In this document: positions 24,545-31,756 of the stretch, piece by piece
How the letters are laid out: each line of letters begins with the position of its first letter
Numbering within the stretch: the first letter of the stretch is position 1
From: Chroococcidiopsidaceae cyanobacterium CP_BM_ER_R8_30
Lineage (GTDB): Bacteria; Cyanobacteriota; Cyanobacteriia; Cyanobacteriales; Chroococcidiopsidaceae
Length of the DNA: 40,572 nt
Direction: 5' to 3'
Assembly (NCBI GenBank): GCA_019244235.1
Contig: JAFASY010000306.1
Span: 1-40,572 of the forward strand
The notes under the pieces: model-generated
Seen by the model: only the letters and a program-made list of their open reading frames with translations
What the model was told of the DNA's origin: nothing
Databases searched by the model: none
Made by a program: the position numbers and the translations under genes

Positions 24545-24996
24545 AGTAGCCTCCTTGCTAAAAAGCTCCCTAACTCTAGGCTAAGCACTCCAAGTACAGC
24601 ACTGCCTGCCCAATAAAACAAGGCGGGGCTCTGGCTTCCTACTCGTAGGAGAGTAGCCGTGTCGAGAGCATAGGTGGAAAAAGTTGTGTAGGAGCCCAAA
24701 AATCCTACTGCAACTAGTAAGCGCAGATCGGGGGGGATGAGTGCGCGTTCCAAAGCTAAGGTGGAGAAAAAACCCATGATTAGAGCGCCAGATAGGTTGA
24801 TGATAAATGTTCCATAAGGAAAACTAGAGCCTAACCAGTGAGCAAAAAGCAAGGTCAGATAATAACGACTCAAAGCCCCAGGCACTGCCCCTAAACTAAC
24901 AGCAAGGGGAGCACGAATTGCTGGATCTACTGAACTCAACATTCCCACGGCTCTGCCTAATTCATTAAATAGCTGCTGTAATACACTAGCTAACAT
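24541..24996 (-). CDS. crcB: CrcB/Fluc fluoride ion channel
   Basis: 151 residues from ATG 24996, longer than the usual 125 by an N-terminal extension of about 25 residues. Four membrane helices carry the Fluc signatures [30 protein letters not shown] and [17 protein letters not shown]; the Asn of FIIN and the TTFST turn line the dual-topology pore. The channel exports fluoride as an antiparallel homodimer. A fluoride riboswitch and terminator precede it on the same strand, strongly supporting the function. AGGAG lies about 9 bases before the ATG. Confidence 0.93.
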   Translation of the reverse strand: MLASVLQQLFNELGRAVGMLSSVDPAIRAPLAVSLGAVPGALSRYYLTLLFAHWLGSSFPYGTFIINLSGALIMGFFSTLALERALIPPDLRLLVAVGFLGSYTTFSTYALDTATLLRVGSQSPALFYWAGSAVLGVLSLELGSFLARRLL

Positions 24997-25040
24997 CCTG
25001 CCACTCCTAGTGAGCTTATTTTCGCAAATACACTTGCTTC

Positions 25041-25082
25041 AAAAGGAGGTAGGGGATGTGTAAAGCATGACCCCACTCTCCC
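25041..25082 (-). terminator. Riboswitch-associated intrinsic terminator upstream of crcB
   Basis: On the minus strand GGGAGAGTGGGG is followed after a 15-base loop by CCCCTACCTCC and TTTT. The arms pair over about 11 positions with two single-base bulges, giving a GC-rich hairpin followed by a short U tract, 10 to 20 bases after the riboswitch core. This is the expected expression platform: fluoride binding should stabilise the aptamer and suppress the terminator. Confidence 0.6.
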
Positions 25083-25094
25083 GATAGCAGTTCG

Positions 25095-25190
25095 GAAAGT
25101 AGGAGCCATCAGCCTCCAAGTTGATTGCTAACCACACACAATCAGCATAAAAACCCAGATGGCGCTTTTGGCGAGCCCCATCGCCATAGA
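25095..25190 (-). ncRNA. Fluoride riboswitch (crcB motif RNA)
   Basis: Minus-strand transcript upstream of crcB. The 5' hairpin reads GGCGATGGGGCTCGCC (25185 down to 25170), matching the conserved GGNGAUGGNNNUCNCC of the crcB motif, and is followed by AAAAGCGCC. The 3' conserved part reads GGCTGATGGCTCCTAC (25114 down to 25099). The loop GGGGCT can pair with GGCTCC to form the known pseudoknot. Between the two parts the variable stem carries an extra TGATTG/CAATCA hairpin. Controls crcB and the coupled DUF190 gene together with the terminator at 25041-25082. Confidence 0.87.
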
Positions 25191-25402
25191 GATTCTTATA
25201 GCATTTCTTTTAACGAACAATTCCTCAAATTAGAAATTTAGCGAATGTCTTGTAAAAGCTGAGTGGGAAAACCGTACTCAACTATTGACGTTTTCTCTCC
25301 AGTAAATCTGAGTTAAGGTCGATACAATCAAGGTGCATCTTGAGTAATGCTGTTGCTAAAGAGCAAAAATCTCATTGCAGCATTATAAGGAAAGCAATAA
25401 GT
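25191..25402 (+). promoter_or_regulatory. Divergent leader between the fluoride operon and htpX
   Basis: The 5' end of the fluoride riboswitch is at about 25190, so the crcB promoter (reading leftward) must lie just to its right, in this stretch. The htpX start has a good AAGGAAAG Shine-Dalgarno sequence. I see no further gene here; a TTG start for htpX at 25340 was rejected. Confidence 0.4.
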
Positions 25403-26299
25403 ATGAGAAACCAACTAAAAACAGCTGCCCTGCTAGCGCTGCTTAGCGGTCTTCTGATTGCTATCAGTCATTGGCTGATTGGCGGCACTGGTGGTGTGAT
25501 TGTGGGAATTGTAATTGCTGCGGTTACTAACCTGTTGTCCTGGTATCAGTCAGACAAAATCGCCCTAGCAGCTTACCAAGCTCAGCCTGTAAGCCCTGCC
25601 GAGGCTCCTAGTTTATATCGTATGGTGGAGCGGCTTTGCGAGCGGGCTAATCTTCCAATGCCTGCTATCTATATCGTCCCTACTCCAGCCGCCAACGCCT
25701 TCGCTACAGGACGAGATCCTGAACATGCTGCTGTCTGCGTAACTGAAGGTATATTGAATCTGCTTTCAGAAGAGGAATTAGAAGGTGTCTTGGGGCATGA
25801 ACTCACCCATGTTGCCAACCGTGACACTCTAACGCAAGCAGTTGCTGCTACGGTTGCTGGAGCAATTTCCTTCCTGGCGCAGCTTGCCAGCTATGGCTTA
25901 TGGTTTGCTACACCATCACGAGATCAACGGAGTGGTCCAAATCCTTTAGGAATGTTGCTAACAGTACTCTTGGCTCCTGTTGCAGCTACAGTCATTCAAT
26001 TGGCAATCTCCCGTACACGCGAGTTCGCGGCGGATGCTGGCTCTGCTAGGTTAACTGGTAATCCTCGTGCGCTGGCAAGTGCGCTTCAGCGATTGGAAGC
26101 TAATGCCCGACAGCTACCAATAAATGGTAACCCAGCTTTTGAGCCACTGCTAATTATGAACTCCTTTTCTGGTGAATTCTTGAGCAGCCTGTTCTCAAGT
26201 CACCCCTCTACAGAGGCTCGAATTCAACAGTTATTGAAGCTTGAGCAAGAACTACCGCATCAAAGAGTTCAACGTTTTGCCGGAGGCAGCCTCCGGTAG
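25403..26299 (+). CDS. htpX: HtpX-type M48 zinc metalloprotease
   Basis: 298 residues from ATG 25403, with AAGGAAAG 9 bases upstream (a TTG 63 bases earlier is not needed). Two N-terminal helices (LLALLSGLLIAISHWLIGG, GVIVGIVIAAVTNLLSW) precede the protease domain; the zinc motif HELTH is at residues 132-136 and the third ligand follows in TREFAADAGSA. A second hydrophobic pair lies between. Membrane protease that degrades damaged membrane proteins. The end is odd: the last eight or so residues and the stop codon (FAGGSLR) are encoded by a dispersed palindromic repeat, so the natural C terminus may have been replaced by a repeat insertion. Confidence 0.9.
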   Translation: MRNQLKTAALLALLSGLLIAISHWLIGGTGGVIVGIVIAAVTNLLSWYQSDKIALAAYQAQPVSPAEAPSLYRMVERLCERANLPMPAIYIVPTPAANAFATGRDPEHAAVCVTEGILNLLSEEELEGVLGHELTHVANRDTLTQAVAATVAGAISFLAQLASYGLWFATPSRDQRSGPNPLGMLLTVLLAPVAATVIQLAISRTREFAADAGSARLTGNPRALASALQRLEANARQLPINGNPAFEPLLIMNSFSGEFLSSLFSSHPSTEARIQQLLKLEQELPHQRVQRFAGGSLR

Positions 26300-26321
26300 A
26301 GCGAAGAACGCTCTTCTCAAG
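26266..26321. repeat. Dispersed palindromic repeat, copy 2 (inverted), overlapping the htpX stop
   Basis: GCCGGAGGCAGCCTCCGG forms one hairpin and GAGCGAAGAACGCTC a second; the whole is the reverse complement of the copy at 31407-31460 with few differences. The htpX stop TAG lies between the two hairpins. Confidence 0.75.
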
Positions 26322-26439
26322 TCTTATTTCGTCGATGCACCTCCGTTTACGTAAAGTAAAGAAATCGATGACAATAGAGGCGTTGCTAGTAGTACAGAGC
26401 AAAGAGTTCTAGAAAACTTAAATCTAAGGAGATATGGCT

Positions 26440-26850
26440 ATGACTTCTGACAACAGCCCAGAAGATACATCCGTTAAGGTTGAAATCATCCCTCAAAACA
26501 CCAATGAAATGGTGGATCAGGAGATGGCAGGCGAAACTGATGAGGTCAGACGCGAAACCAAATCACTGATCGACGCCTTGAAAAAGCGTGCTCAAGCAGA
26601 GGCTCAGAGCGCTGGTACACTGACCCGCCAGACCTATTTAGATGCAGTGCGGCAAGCACGGGCGAAGCTGGAACAGGACGATCCGCTCATTGCCCGTGAT
26701 CGCATCGAGCAATCGTTTGAGTTGATCCAGAAGGAAGCTGAGAAGAACTGGCAGGCAATTGTAAATGAAGTGGCAGAATTAGGTGATCGCCTAGCCGATG
26801 CTGCCAAAGCTGCTTGGGAAGCCTTAACCGCTCCTAGACCGCGTTCTTAA
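26440..26850 (+). CDS. Conserved hypothetical, helical acidic protein
   Basis: 136 residues. AAGGAG lies 9 bases before ATG 26440, so this start is preferred over ATG 26434. The first 40 residues are polar and probably disordered; from DEVRRETKSLIDALKKRAQ on the protein is a continuous amphipathic helix bundle rich in Ala, Glu and Arg (DAVRQARAKLEQDDPLIARD, ELGDRLADAAKAAWEAL). No signal peptide or membrane helix. This style is typical of small cyanobacterial proteins of unknown function. It precedes aspS by 137 bases in the same direction. Confidence 0.7.
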   Translation: MTSDNSPEDTSVKVEIIPQNTNEMVDQEMAGETDEVRRETKSLIDALKKRAQAEAQSAGTLTRQTYLDAVRQARAKLEQDDPLIARDRIEQSFELIQKEAEKNWQAIVNEVAELGDRLADAAKAAWEALTAPRPRS

Positions 26851-26986
26851 TCAAGGACTAAAAGCAATTTAGATTTGATTTGGGGGCTACGGCAAGACGT
26901 ATCCCCAATTTTTTCTGCCAAAATAGCGAATGTGCTAGATAATGGGAAAGCTTTGTCAAAAGCTCTAGAACTTTTCAACAACATCC

Positions 26987-28798
26987 ATGAGAACCTACTA
27001 TTGCGGCGAACTCCGAACCAAACACATTGGAGAAACAGTAACCTTATGTGGCTGGGTAGACCGTCGTCGCGACCATGGAGGTGTGATCTTTATAGATTTA
27101 CGTGATACCGGGGGCAAGGACCCTATCCAACATATGGGTATAGTCCAAATTGTCAGCGACCCCCAACGGACTCCTGGCTCTTATGAGCAGGCAGAAGCCC
27201 TGCGCAATGAATACGTTGTCCAAGTTACGGGACGGGTAACGCAGCGACCTGAAGAATCCCGTAATCCCCGCCTGCCCACGGGTGAGATAGAAATCTACGC
27301 TGACCGCATAGAACTGCTCAATCCTGTCCACAAACAACTGCCCTTCCAGGTGGGAACAACAGATACAGAATCGGTGCGAGAAGATTTGCGGTTAAAGTAC
27401 CGCTATCTAGATTTGCGGCGGCTGCGTATGACTCACAACCTCCAACTGCGTCACCAAGTCGTCAAAGCAATTCGCCGCTATTTGGAAGATGAGCAAGGGT
27501 TTATTGAAGTTGAAACACCAATACTGACGCGCTCCACACCCGAAGGAGCGCGAGACTTCCTAGTTCCTAGCCGCGTTAACCCTGGTGAGTGGTTCGCCCT
27601 ACCACAATCACCGCAGCTCTTTAAGCAGTTGCTGATGGTAGCAGCCTGTGATCGCTACTATCAAATTGCCCGTTGCTTTCGGGATGAGGACTTGAGAGCC
27701 GACCGACAGCCGGAATTCACCCAGTTGGACATGGAAATGAGTTTCATGTCTCAAGAAGATATTCTACAGTTAAACGAAGATTTGGTTTGTCATATTTTCA
27801 AGCAGGTTAAAGGGATTGTTCTCCCCCGTCCTTTCCCACGCCTCACCTATGCAGAAGCGATGGCGAAATATGGCAGTGATAAACCAGATACGCGTTTTGG
27901 GTTAGAGCTTGTCGATGTCTCTGATTTAGTCAAAGACTCCGGCTTTAAAGTCTTTTCTGGTGCGATCGCTTCTGGAGGCATTGTCAAAGTTCTGCCAATT
28001 CCAGACGGAAATGATACCATTTCCAACGTCAGAATCAAACCAGGTGGCGATCTATTTAAAGAAGCTAGTGAGGCGGGTGCCAAAGGTCTTGCCTATCTTC
28101 GGGTGCGAGATGATGGAGAAATTGACACAATTGGCGCGATTAAAGACAACCTGACTGAAGCCCAGAAGCAGGAAATTTTGAGCCGTGCCGGGGCAACAAG
28201 TGGTCATCTATTATTATTTGGCGCTGGTGCAGCTGATATGGTTAATAAAACTCTTGACCGACTGCGCCAGGTTATTGGTCGAGAGTTAGGATTGATTGAC
28301 TCAGAAAAAATAAACTTGCTCTGGGTGACAGATTTTCCTATGTTTGAATGGAATGCTGATGAGAAGCGGCTAGAGGCACTGCATCATCCCTTCACAGCCC
28401 CCAATCCCAGCGATCTAAATGACTTGAAGACGGCACGAGCGCAGGCTTATGACTTGGTACTCAACGGTTTTGAGATTGGGGGTGGCAGTCTACGTATTTA
28501 CCAGCGCGAGATTCAGGAACAGGTGTTTGAAACGATTGGTCTATCTCCGGAGGAGGCGCAGGACAAGTTTGGGTTTCTGCTAGAAGCGTTTGAATACGGC
28601 ACCCCGCCTCATGGCGGCATAGCTTACGGCCTAGACAGATTGGTGATGTTGTTAGCTGGGGAAGAATCAATTCGAGATGTGATTGCCTTCCCGAAAACAC
28701 AGCAGGCTCGTTGCTTGTTGACAGATGCCCCTTCAAGGGTAGATGAGAAGCAACTAAAGGAATTACACGTTGCTTCTACATATAAACCGAAGTCTTAA
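26987..28798 (+). CDS. aspS: Aspartyl-tRNA synthetase
   Basis: 603 residues from ATG 26987, the normal bacterial length. The OB-fold anticodon domain begins [20 protein letters not shown] with [18 protein letters not shown]. The class II core has the flipping-loop region [16 protein letters not shown], motif 2 [20 protein letters not shown], the bacterial GAD insertion (about residues 290-420) and motif 3 [15 protein letters not shown]. Attaches Asp to tRNA-Asp; whether it also charges tRNA-Asn depends on residues I have not assessed and on whether gatCAB is present elsewhere. Cytoplasmic. A repeat at 28823-28878 lies just after the stop. Confidence 0.97.
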   Translation: MRTYYCGELRTKHIGETVTLCGWVDRRRDHGGVIFIDLRDTGGKDPIQHMGIVQIVSDPQRTPGSYEQAEALRNEYVVQVTGRVTQRPEESRNPRLPTGEIEIYADRIELLNPVHKQLPFQVGTTDTESVREDLRLKYRYLDLRRLRMTHNLQLRHQVVKAIRRYLEDEQGFIEVETPILTRSTPEGARDFLVPSRVNPGEWFALPQSPQLFKQLLMVAACDRYYQIARCFRDEDLRADRQPEFTQLDMEMSFMSQEDILQLNEDLVCHIFKQVKGIVLPRPFPRLTYAEAMAKYGSDKPDTRFGLELVDVSDLVKDSGFKVFSGAIASGGIVKVLPIPDGNDTISNVRIKPGGDLFKEASEAGAKGLAYLRVRDDGEIDTIGAIKDNLTEAQKQEILSRAGATSGHLLLFGAGAADMVNKTLDRLRQVIGRELGLIDSEKINLLWVTDFPMFEWNADEKRLEALHHPFTAPNPSDLNDLKTARAQAYDLVLNGFEIGGGSLRIYQREIQEQVFETIGLSPEEAQDKFGFLLEAFEYGTPPHGGIAYGLDRLVMLLAGEESIRDVIAFPKTQQARCLLTDAPSRVDEKQLKELHVASTYKPKS

Positions 28799-28822
28799 CT
28801 TTGACGAAGCACCATAGCCTTA

Positions 28823-28878
28823 CTCCCGGACGAATTGGTATGCCTGTAGTCTTCTGCAGGCAAGATTCTCAAGGACGT
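28823..28878. repeat. Degenerate palindromic repeat between convergent genes
   Basis: CTCCCGGA, then TTGGTATGCCTG, and CTGCAGGCAA echo the third hairpin of the element inside the kinase gene (31897-31917), including the same order of words and the trailing CTCAAGGACG (reverse of the kinase copy flank). TGCCTG/CAGGCA forms a hairpin, so it may double as a bidirectional terminator for aspS and the gene on the other strand. Confidence 0.55.
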
Positions 28879-28900
28879 CGCCTAACATCTATTGTTTCTT

Positions 28901-29125
28901 CTACTGACCGCTGAACCTACCTTCAATTTTGCTAATCTCACTGTTGATTTCATTGTTAATAACTTGATCTGCTTCCGTAATTAATGGCTGGTCAAATGCC
29001 TGTTCGCCAGGAATGTGAGAAGCGACAGCTTCAATAGCCTCATTAGCTAATCGGTCAGCAGCAGCATCTACTTCAGCATCGATACCAAAGTTACCAGCTT
29101 GTTGAATAAAATTAGGATCAGACAT
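28901..29125 (-). CDS. Small acidic hypothetical protein
   Basis: 74 residues from ATG 29125 (a TTG at 29149 would add eight residues). The sequence MSDPNFIQQAGNFGIDAEVD, then AADRLANEAIEAVASHIPG and EADQVINNEINSEISKIEG is acidic and helical with no membrane segment. The even spacing of Ala and Glu suggests an amphipathic helix pair. It converges on aspS with the degenerate repeat between. No known family recognised; compositional fit to the genome supports coding. Confidence 0.6.
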   Translation of the reverse strand: MSDPNFIQQAGNFGIDAEVDAAADRLANEAIEAVASHIPGEQAFDQPLITEADQVINNEINSEISKIEGRFSGQ

Positions 29126-29559
29126 ACTTTTTTCTAAGCTCAGCCACAATATTGTATTAAAAAAAAATAGATAAAACTATCTACAGTAAGCAAGATAGTA
29201 CTAATTGAAGCCGCTCTAGGTCAATCTCAAATCTTTGACCGCAGAAGTGCCGTTTCCACCCATTCCTAGGTAGGTACCGTTGGTGCAACTACCTCTGTTT
29301 CTATTTGAGCGAAGATCTATCTAATGGGTTAAGTGAAATGTCTATCCAGCGAAGTAATTGCAAAAACAACTACTTTTATGCTACTTTAAACTTATGAAAA
29401 CTACATCGTCTTCGTATTGTCTTACAGACTTTGCTTTAGATAGTGTTGGGTCATGGAAATGGTGTGAGGCAGAGACCATAACCTAACTTGAAGTGGTGTG
29501 AGATAGAGACCACAGCTAACTTTTGACGAAGAGTTACTCCTCTAACGGGAGGTTTATAA
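29126..29559. other. Intergenic region with a tandem 34-base hairpin repeat
   Basis: No gene. Its main structure is the tandem repeat described at 29458-29525. The left part carries a CTACC/GGTAG-like short repeat near 29270. The right end holds the Shine-Dalgarno sequence GGGAGG at 29548-29553; the preceding CTCC at 29537-29540 could pair with GGAG and partly mask it. Confidence 0.4.
29458..29525 (+). repeat. Two tandem 34-base hairpin units with covarying stem
   Basis: Unit 1 has ATGGT (29459-29463) and ACCAT (29475-29479); unit 2 has GTGGT (29493-29497) and ACCAC (29509-29513). The loops GTGAGGCAGAG and GTGAGATAGAG differ at two positions. The terminal A-T pair of unit 1 is a G-C pair in unit 2, a compensatory change. 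They lie 35-100 bases before the start of the next gene, in its leader. Confidence 0.55.
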
Positions 29560-30078
29560 ATGAATCGTAAAATCTTATTGACTGCTTGTGTAGCAGCAGT
29601 CGTTGTCCCTTTTGGTGTCAGTCAGGCTTCTGTAGCAGCGCAGGTTCCATTAAGTGCTAATCAAGTTAACGTGGCACCGCAGCTACCATTAGGTGTCAGT
29701 CGAGTCCCCGTAGCCGCAGGGTCACCATACTGTCAAAGTGCCTACGTTTTTACAACAGACAACATAGACAATGACTTTGGCTTTTGTAGGCCAGAGTTTC
29801 GGGTCAATTTCAATCAACTCAATTTGCCTTCACGGACAGCGTTCGCTCAAAAAACTGACATTCGAGTTGCAAATGCAATATCTGGATATCGTGAGGATGT
29901 TGCTGCTATGCCTGAACGCCAGATAGCCCAGAATAAGGTTCACGAGACACGAGTAGCTAAGAGTAATCTCAAGATTGAATGTCCGACGACTAAGAGTGTG
30001 GTGAAATATCTGTGTGAACCCGCTCAACAGCAACTTACATTGCAGAAAGCTGGTTTCAGACGGGTTGTAGAGAAATGA
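29560..30078 (+). CDS. Secreted hypothetical protein
   Basis: 172 residues from ATG 29560 with GGGAGG upstream. A clear signal peptide (KILLTACVAAVVVPFGVSQA, likely cut after ASVAA) is followed by a short repetitive segment where VPLSANQVNVAPQLPLGVSR repeats the pattern P-L-x-x-N/S-x-V. The mature part has a pair of cysteines early (PYCQSA, FGFCRPEF) and two near the end (IECPTTK, YLCEPA), so disulfides in the periplasm are plausible. The last 30 residues are basic. No family recognised. The next gene also encodes a small secreted protein, in the same direction. Confidence 0.65.
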   Translation: MNRKILLTACVAAVVVPFGVSQASVAAQVPLSANQVNVAPQLPLGVSRVPVAAGSPYCQSAYVFTTDNIDNDFGFCRPEFRVNFNQLNLPSRTAFAQKTDIRVANAISGYREDVAAMPERQIAQNKVHETRVAKSNLKIECPTTKSVVKYLCEPAQQQLTLQKAGFRRVVEK

Positions 30079-30176
30079 TGATTGGAATGCTGCCGCCGCT
30101 CGGCTTTTGCAACTGTTGTAACAGCAAGCAATTATGCATGCATTCTGCTTCTAGAGTTTCTTAAAGAGGTCAAGTT

Positions 30177-30560
30177 ATGAATTTGAAACGGACGCTAATA
30201 CCTAGTCTAATGGCTACAGGTCTTATAGGTAGTGTCTTTTTCTCTGTCAAACCAGCTTTCGCTCGTGATCGCCTACTAAGAGATATCGGGATTGGAGCGG
30301 GGGCAGGTGCAGCCACCAGTATCATCACTGGTCATCCCCTCAGTAGTGCAGTGAATGGAGCTGCCGCAGGCGCAGGCGTGTATGGTACCAATAAAGCTTT
30401 CGGCTCTCATCATGGACACAGTGACCTGGCTAGGAACGCTGGAGCTGGTGCTGCTTCCAGCTTAGTAACAGGTGCAGTCACTGGTCAACATCATCCCATA
30501 GATAACGCTATCAATGGTGCGGCGGCTGGTGCAGCAATTAATCTCCTAACTCATCACTAG
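30177..30560 (+). CDS. Secreted glycine-zipper protein
   Basis: 127 residues from ATG 30177, with AGAGG 8 bases upstream. The signal peptide ends PAFARD. The mature protein contains two homologous glycine-zipper units, GIGAGAGAATSIITGHPLSS with AVNGAAAGAGVYG, and NAGAGAASSLVTGAV with AINGAAAGAAINLL, separated by a His-rich linker (GSHHGHSD). Glycine zippers pack helices in membranes or lipoprotein-like assemblies. Localisation in the periplasm or outer envelope is inferred; function unknown. Confidence 0.75.
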   Translation: MNLKRTLIPSLMATGLIGSVFFSVKPAFARDRLLRDIGIGAGAGAATSIITGHPLSSAVNGAAAGAGVYGTNKAFGSHHGHSDLARNAGAGAASSLVTGAVTGQHHPIDNAINGAAAGAAINLLTHH

Positions 30561-30690
30561 GCTAATAGGCCACGAGGGCATAATGTTCGTGTATACGGAG
30601 GGTAGCAACCTGTGAACATGAATTATATTTTAGGTGAGGGCACATCAAACGTGATTAAATGTCTTCAAAGCAGATAATGGTGCTATTAGA

Positions 30691-30906
30691 ATGACAGACC
30701 ATCAATTCCATGATGAGCTAACTCTAGCGGAACAAGCAGAAGAACTAGGGAGGAGAGCAATGAAGTTAGGACTCATTCCCAGTTTTGTAGTGCGTCACTT
30801 TCCAGACAGCTGGCAATTCTACATTCCTAATGAAACGGAGTCTGAGCCTCTCACTCCAGAAGAAGCATACTTCCAGTTGAAGAAATTAGTTGAATCCAGC
30901 AAGTAG
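30691..30906 (+). CDS. Small hypothetical protein
   Basis: 71 residues from ATG 30691. Compact, with one helix (ELTLAEQAEELGRRAMKLGL), a beta-like stretch (SFVVRHFPDSWQFYIPN) and an acidic helix to the end (LTPEEAYFQLKKLVESS). No signal or membrane segment. It looks like a small single-domain cytoplasmic protein; I do not recognise the family. It may share a transcript with the upstream secreted protein gene, 130 bases away. Confidence 0.6.
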   Translation: MTDHQFHDELTLAEQAEELGRRAMKLGLIPSFVVRHFPDSWQFYIPNETESEPLTPEEAYFQLKKLVESSK

Positions 30907-31234
30907 CTGTTAGCTAAAGCAAGTTGAGGCTTCAGTACAAGCATTTTTCACCCTCGAATCCGGCTGAAAAAGACAGCAGCCATAATAATCAGACTTAAAA
31001 GTGCTAAAGGTACCCAGAGGTTGGGAAGATCGGATGAATTCATCGCTAGCTACTGCGTTTGGCAATTTTTGCTTACCCAAGAGGGATTATACCAAAAGCT
31101 TTGCTCTTAGTTAACTGCTGAAGGATATAGATCACTCCAAGACTAAATTAAATCATTCTTCACAAACTCTTTTCATCAAAAGGGGACACTTCTTTGGTAT
31201 TTCTTAAGAAGTCCTGAAATTAGGAGCCGAGCCT
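30907..31234. other. Intergenic region upstream of psaX
   Basis: Apart from the possible 31-residue frame on the minus strand, I see only the leader of psaX. The stretch directly before it, CTTAAGAAGTCCTGAAATTA, carries no clear promoter boxes; AGGAG at 31222-31226 is the psaX Shine-Dalgarno sequence. Confidence 0.4.
30948..31043 (-). CDS. Possible 31-residue single-helix membrane protein
   Basis: A short frame with the pattern of a photosynthetic low-molecular-mass subunit: MNSSDLPNLWVPLALL followed by SLIIMAAVFFS and a basic end RIRG. One membrane helix of about 20 residues. It has no Shine-Dalgarno sequence. The location, 190 bases from psaX and divergent from it, makes a thylakoid role tempting, but it matches none of the small PSI, PSII or cytochrome b6f subunits I can name. 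It may be a chance frame. Confidence 0.35.
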   Translation of the reverse strand: MNSSDLPNLWVPLALLSLIIMAAVFFSRIRG

Positions 31235-31384
31235 ATGACTGCTCAAGCCAATAAACCAAATGATACCGCTGTCGCTAAAAGTGCGAGCAAACCACCCTAT
31301 CCGTTTCGCACGATAGTTAGCCTAATTCTCCTAGCAGGTAACTTTCTAGTGGCAGCAATCTACTTTCACACACTTAATCCTTAA
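31235..31384 (+). CDS. psaX: Photosystem I subunit PsaX
   Basis: 49 residues from ATG 31235, with AGGAG 8 bases upstream. A polar N terminus (MTAQANKPNDTAVAKSASK) leads into PPYPFRTIVSLILLAGNFLV, then AAIYFHTLNP. The pattern YxFRTxxxxLLLxxNFLVAAYYF is that of PsaX, the small single-helix subunit at the PSI periphery that coordinates an antenna chlorophyll in thermophilic and several other cyanobacteria. The gene is too short for most gene finders. A dispersed repeat hairpin follows 23 bases after the stop. Confidence 0.88.
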   Translation: MTAQANKPNDTAVAKSASKPPYPFRTIVSLILLAGNFLVAAIYFHTLNP

Positions 31385-31756
31385 CGGATTTTGAACTATA
31401 GTGCTGCTTGAGAAGAGCGCTCTTCGCGCTGCCGGAGGTCGCCTCCGGCAGGACGTTGAGTAGAGGCTTTGGATCATCCATTGACACTATTCGAGCAGCA
31501 CTAAAGCGTTCTGTTTTGCAGACAACAGTCCTCCCATGTTCCTCTAGTGAAGCGGGCTCTTTGTGATCTCATACCTATCCTTCACCCAAAAGTATAGTTA
31601 TGATTGAGCCGCAAGCTGAAAAAGTGGGTATTATCTAGTGATTTGTTCCTAGGTAGATTGAATCATTAAATCCCTGGCTTGCTACTCCACTGCTAGTAAA
31701 TGCACTGATGTGAAATCACTTTAGCGGTTTGGTTGGTCATGCAGAAGTAGTCGATT
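31385..31756. other. Intergenic region with dispersed repeat copy 3
   Basis: The repeat at 31407-31460 occupies the left end. The rest should hold the promoter of the histidine kinase gene (a TTGACA-like box near 31481 is the best candidate). No gene seen. Confidence 0.4.
31407..31460. repeat. Dispersed palindromic repeat, copy 3
   Basis: CTTGAGAAGAGCGCTCTTCG, with palindrome AAGAGCGCTCTT, is followed by GCCGGAGGTCGCCTCCGGC (a 7-bp stem) and GGACGTTGAG. It is close to the inverted copy at 26266-26321 and to the start of the copy at 22317. Directly after psaX it may act as its terminator. Confidence 0.75.
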
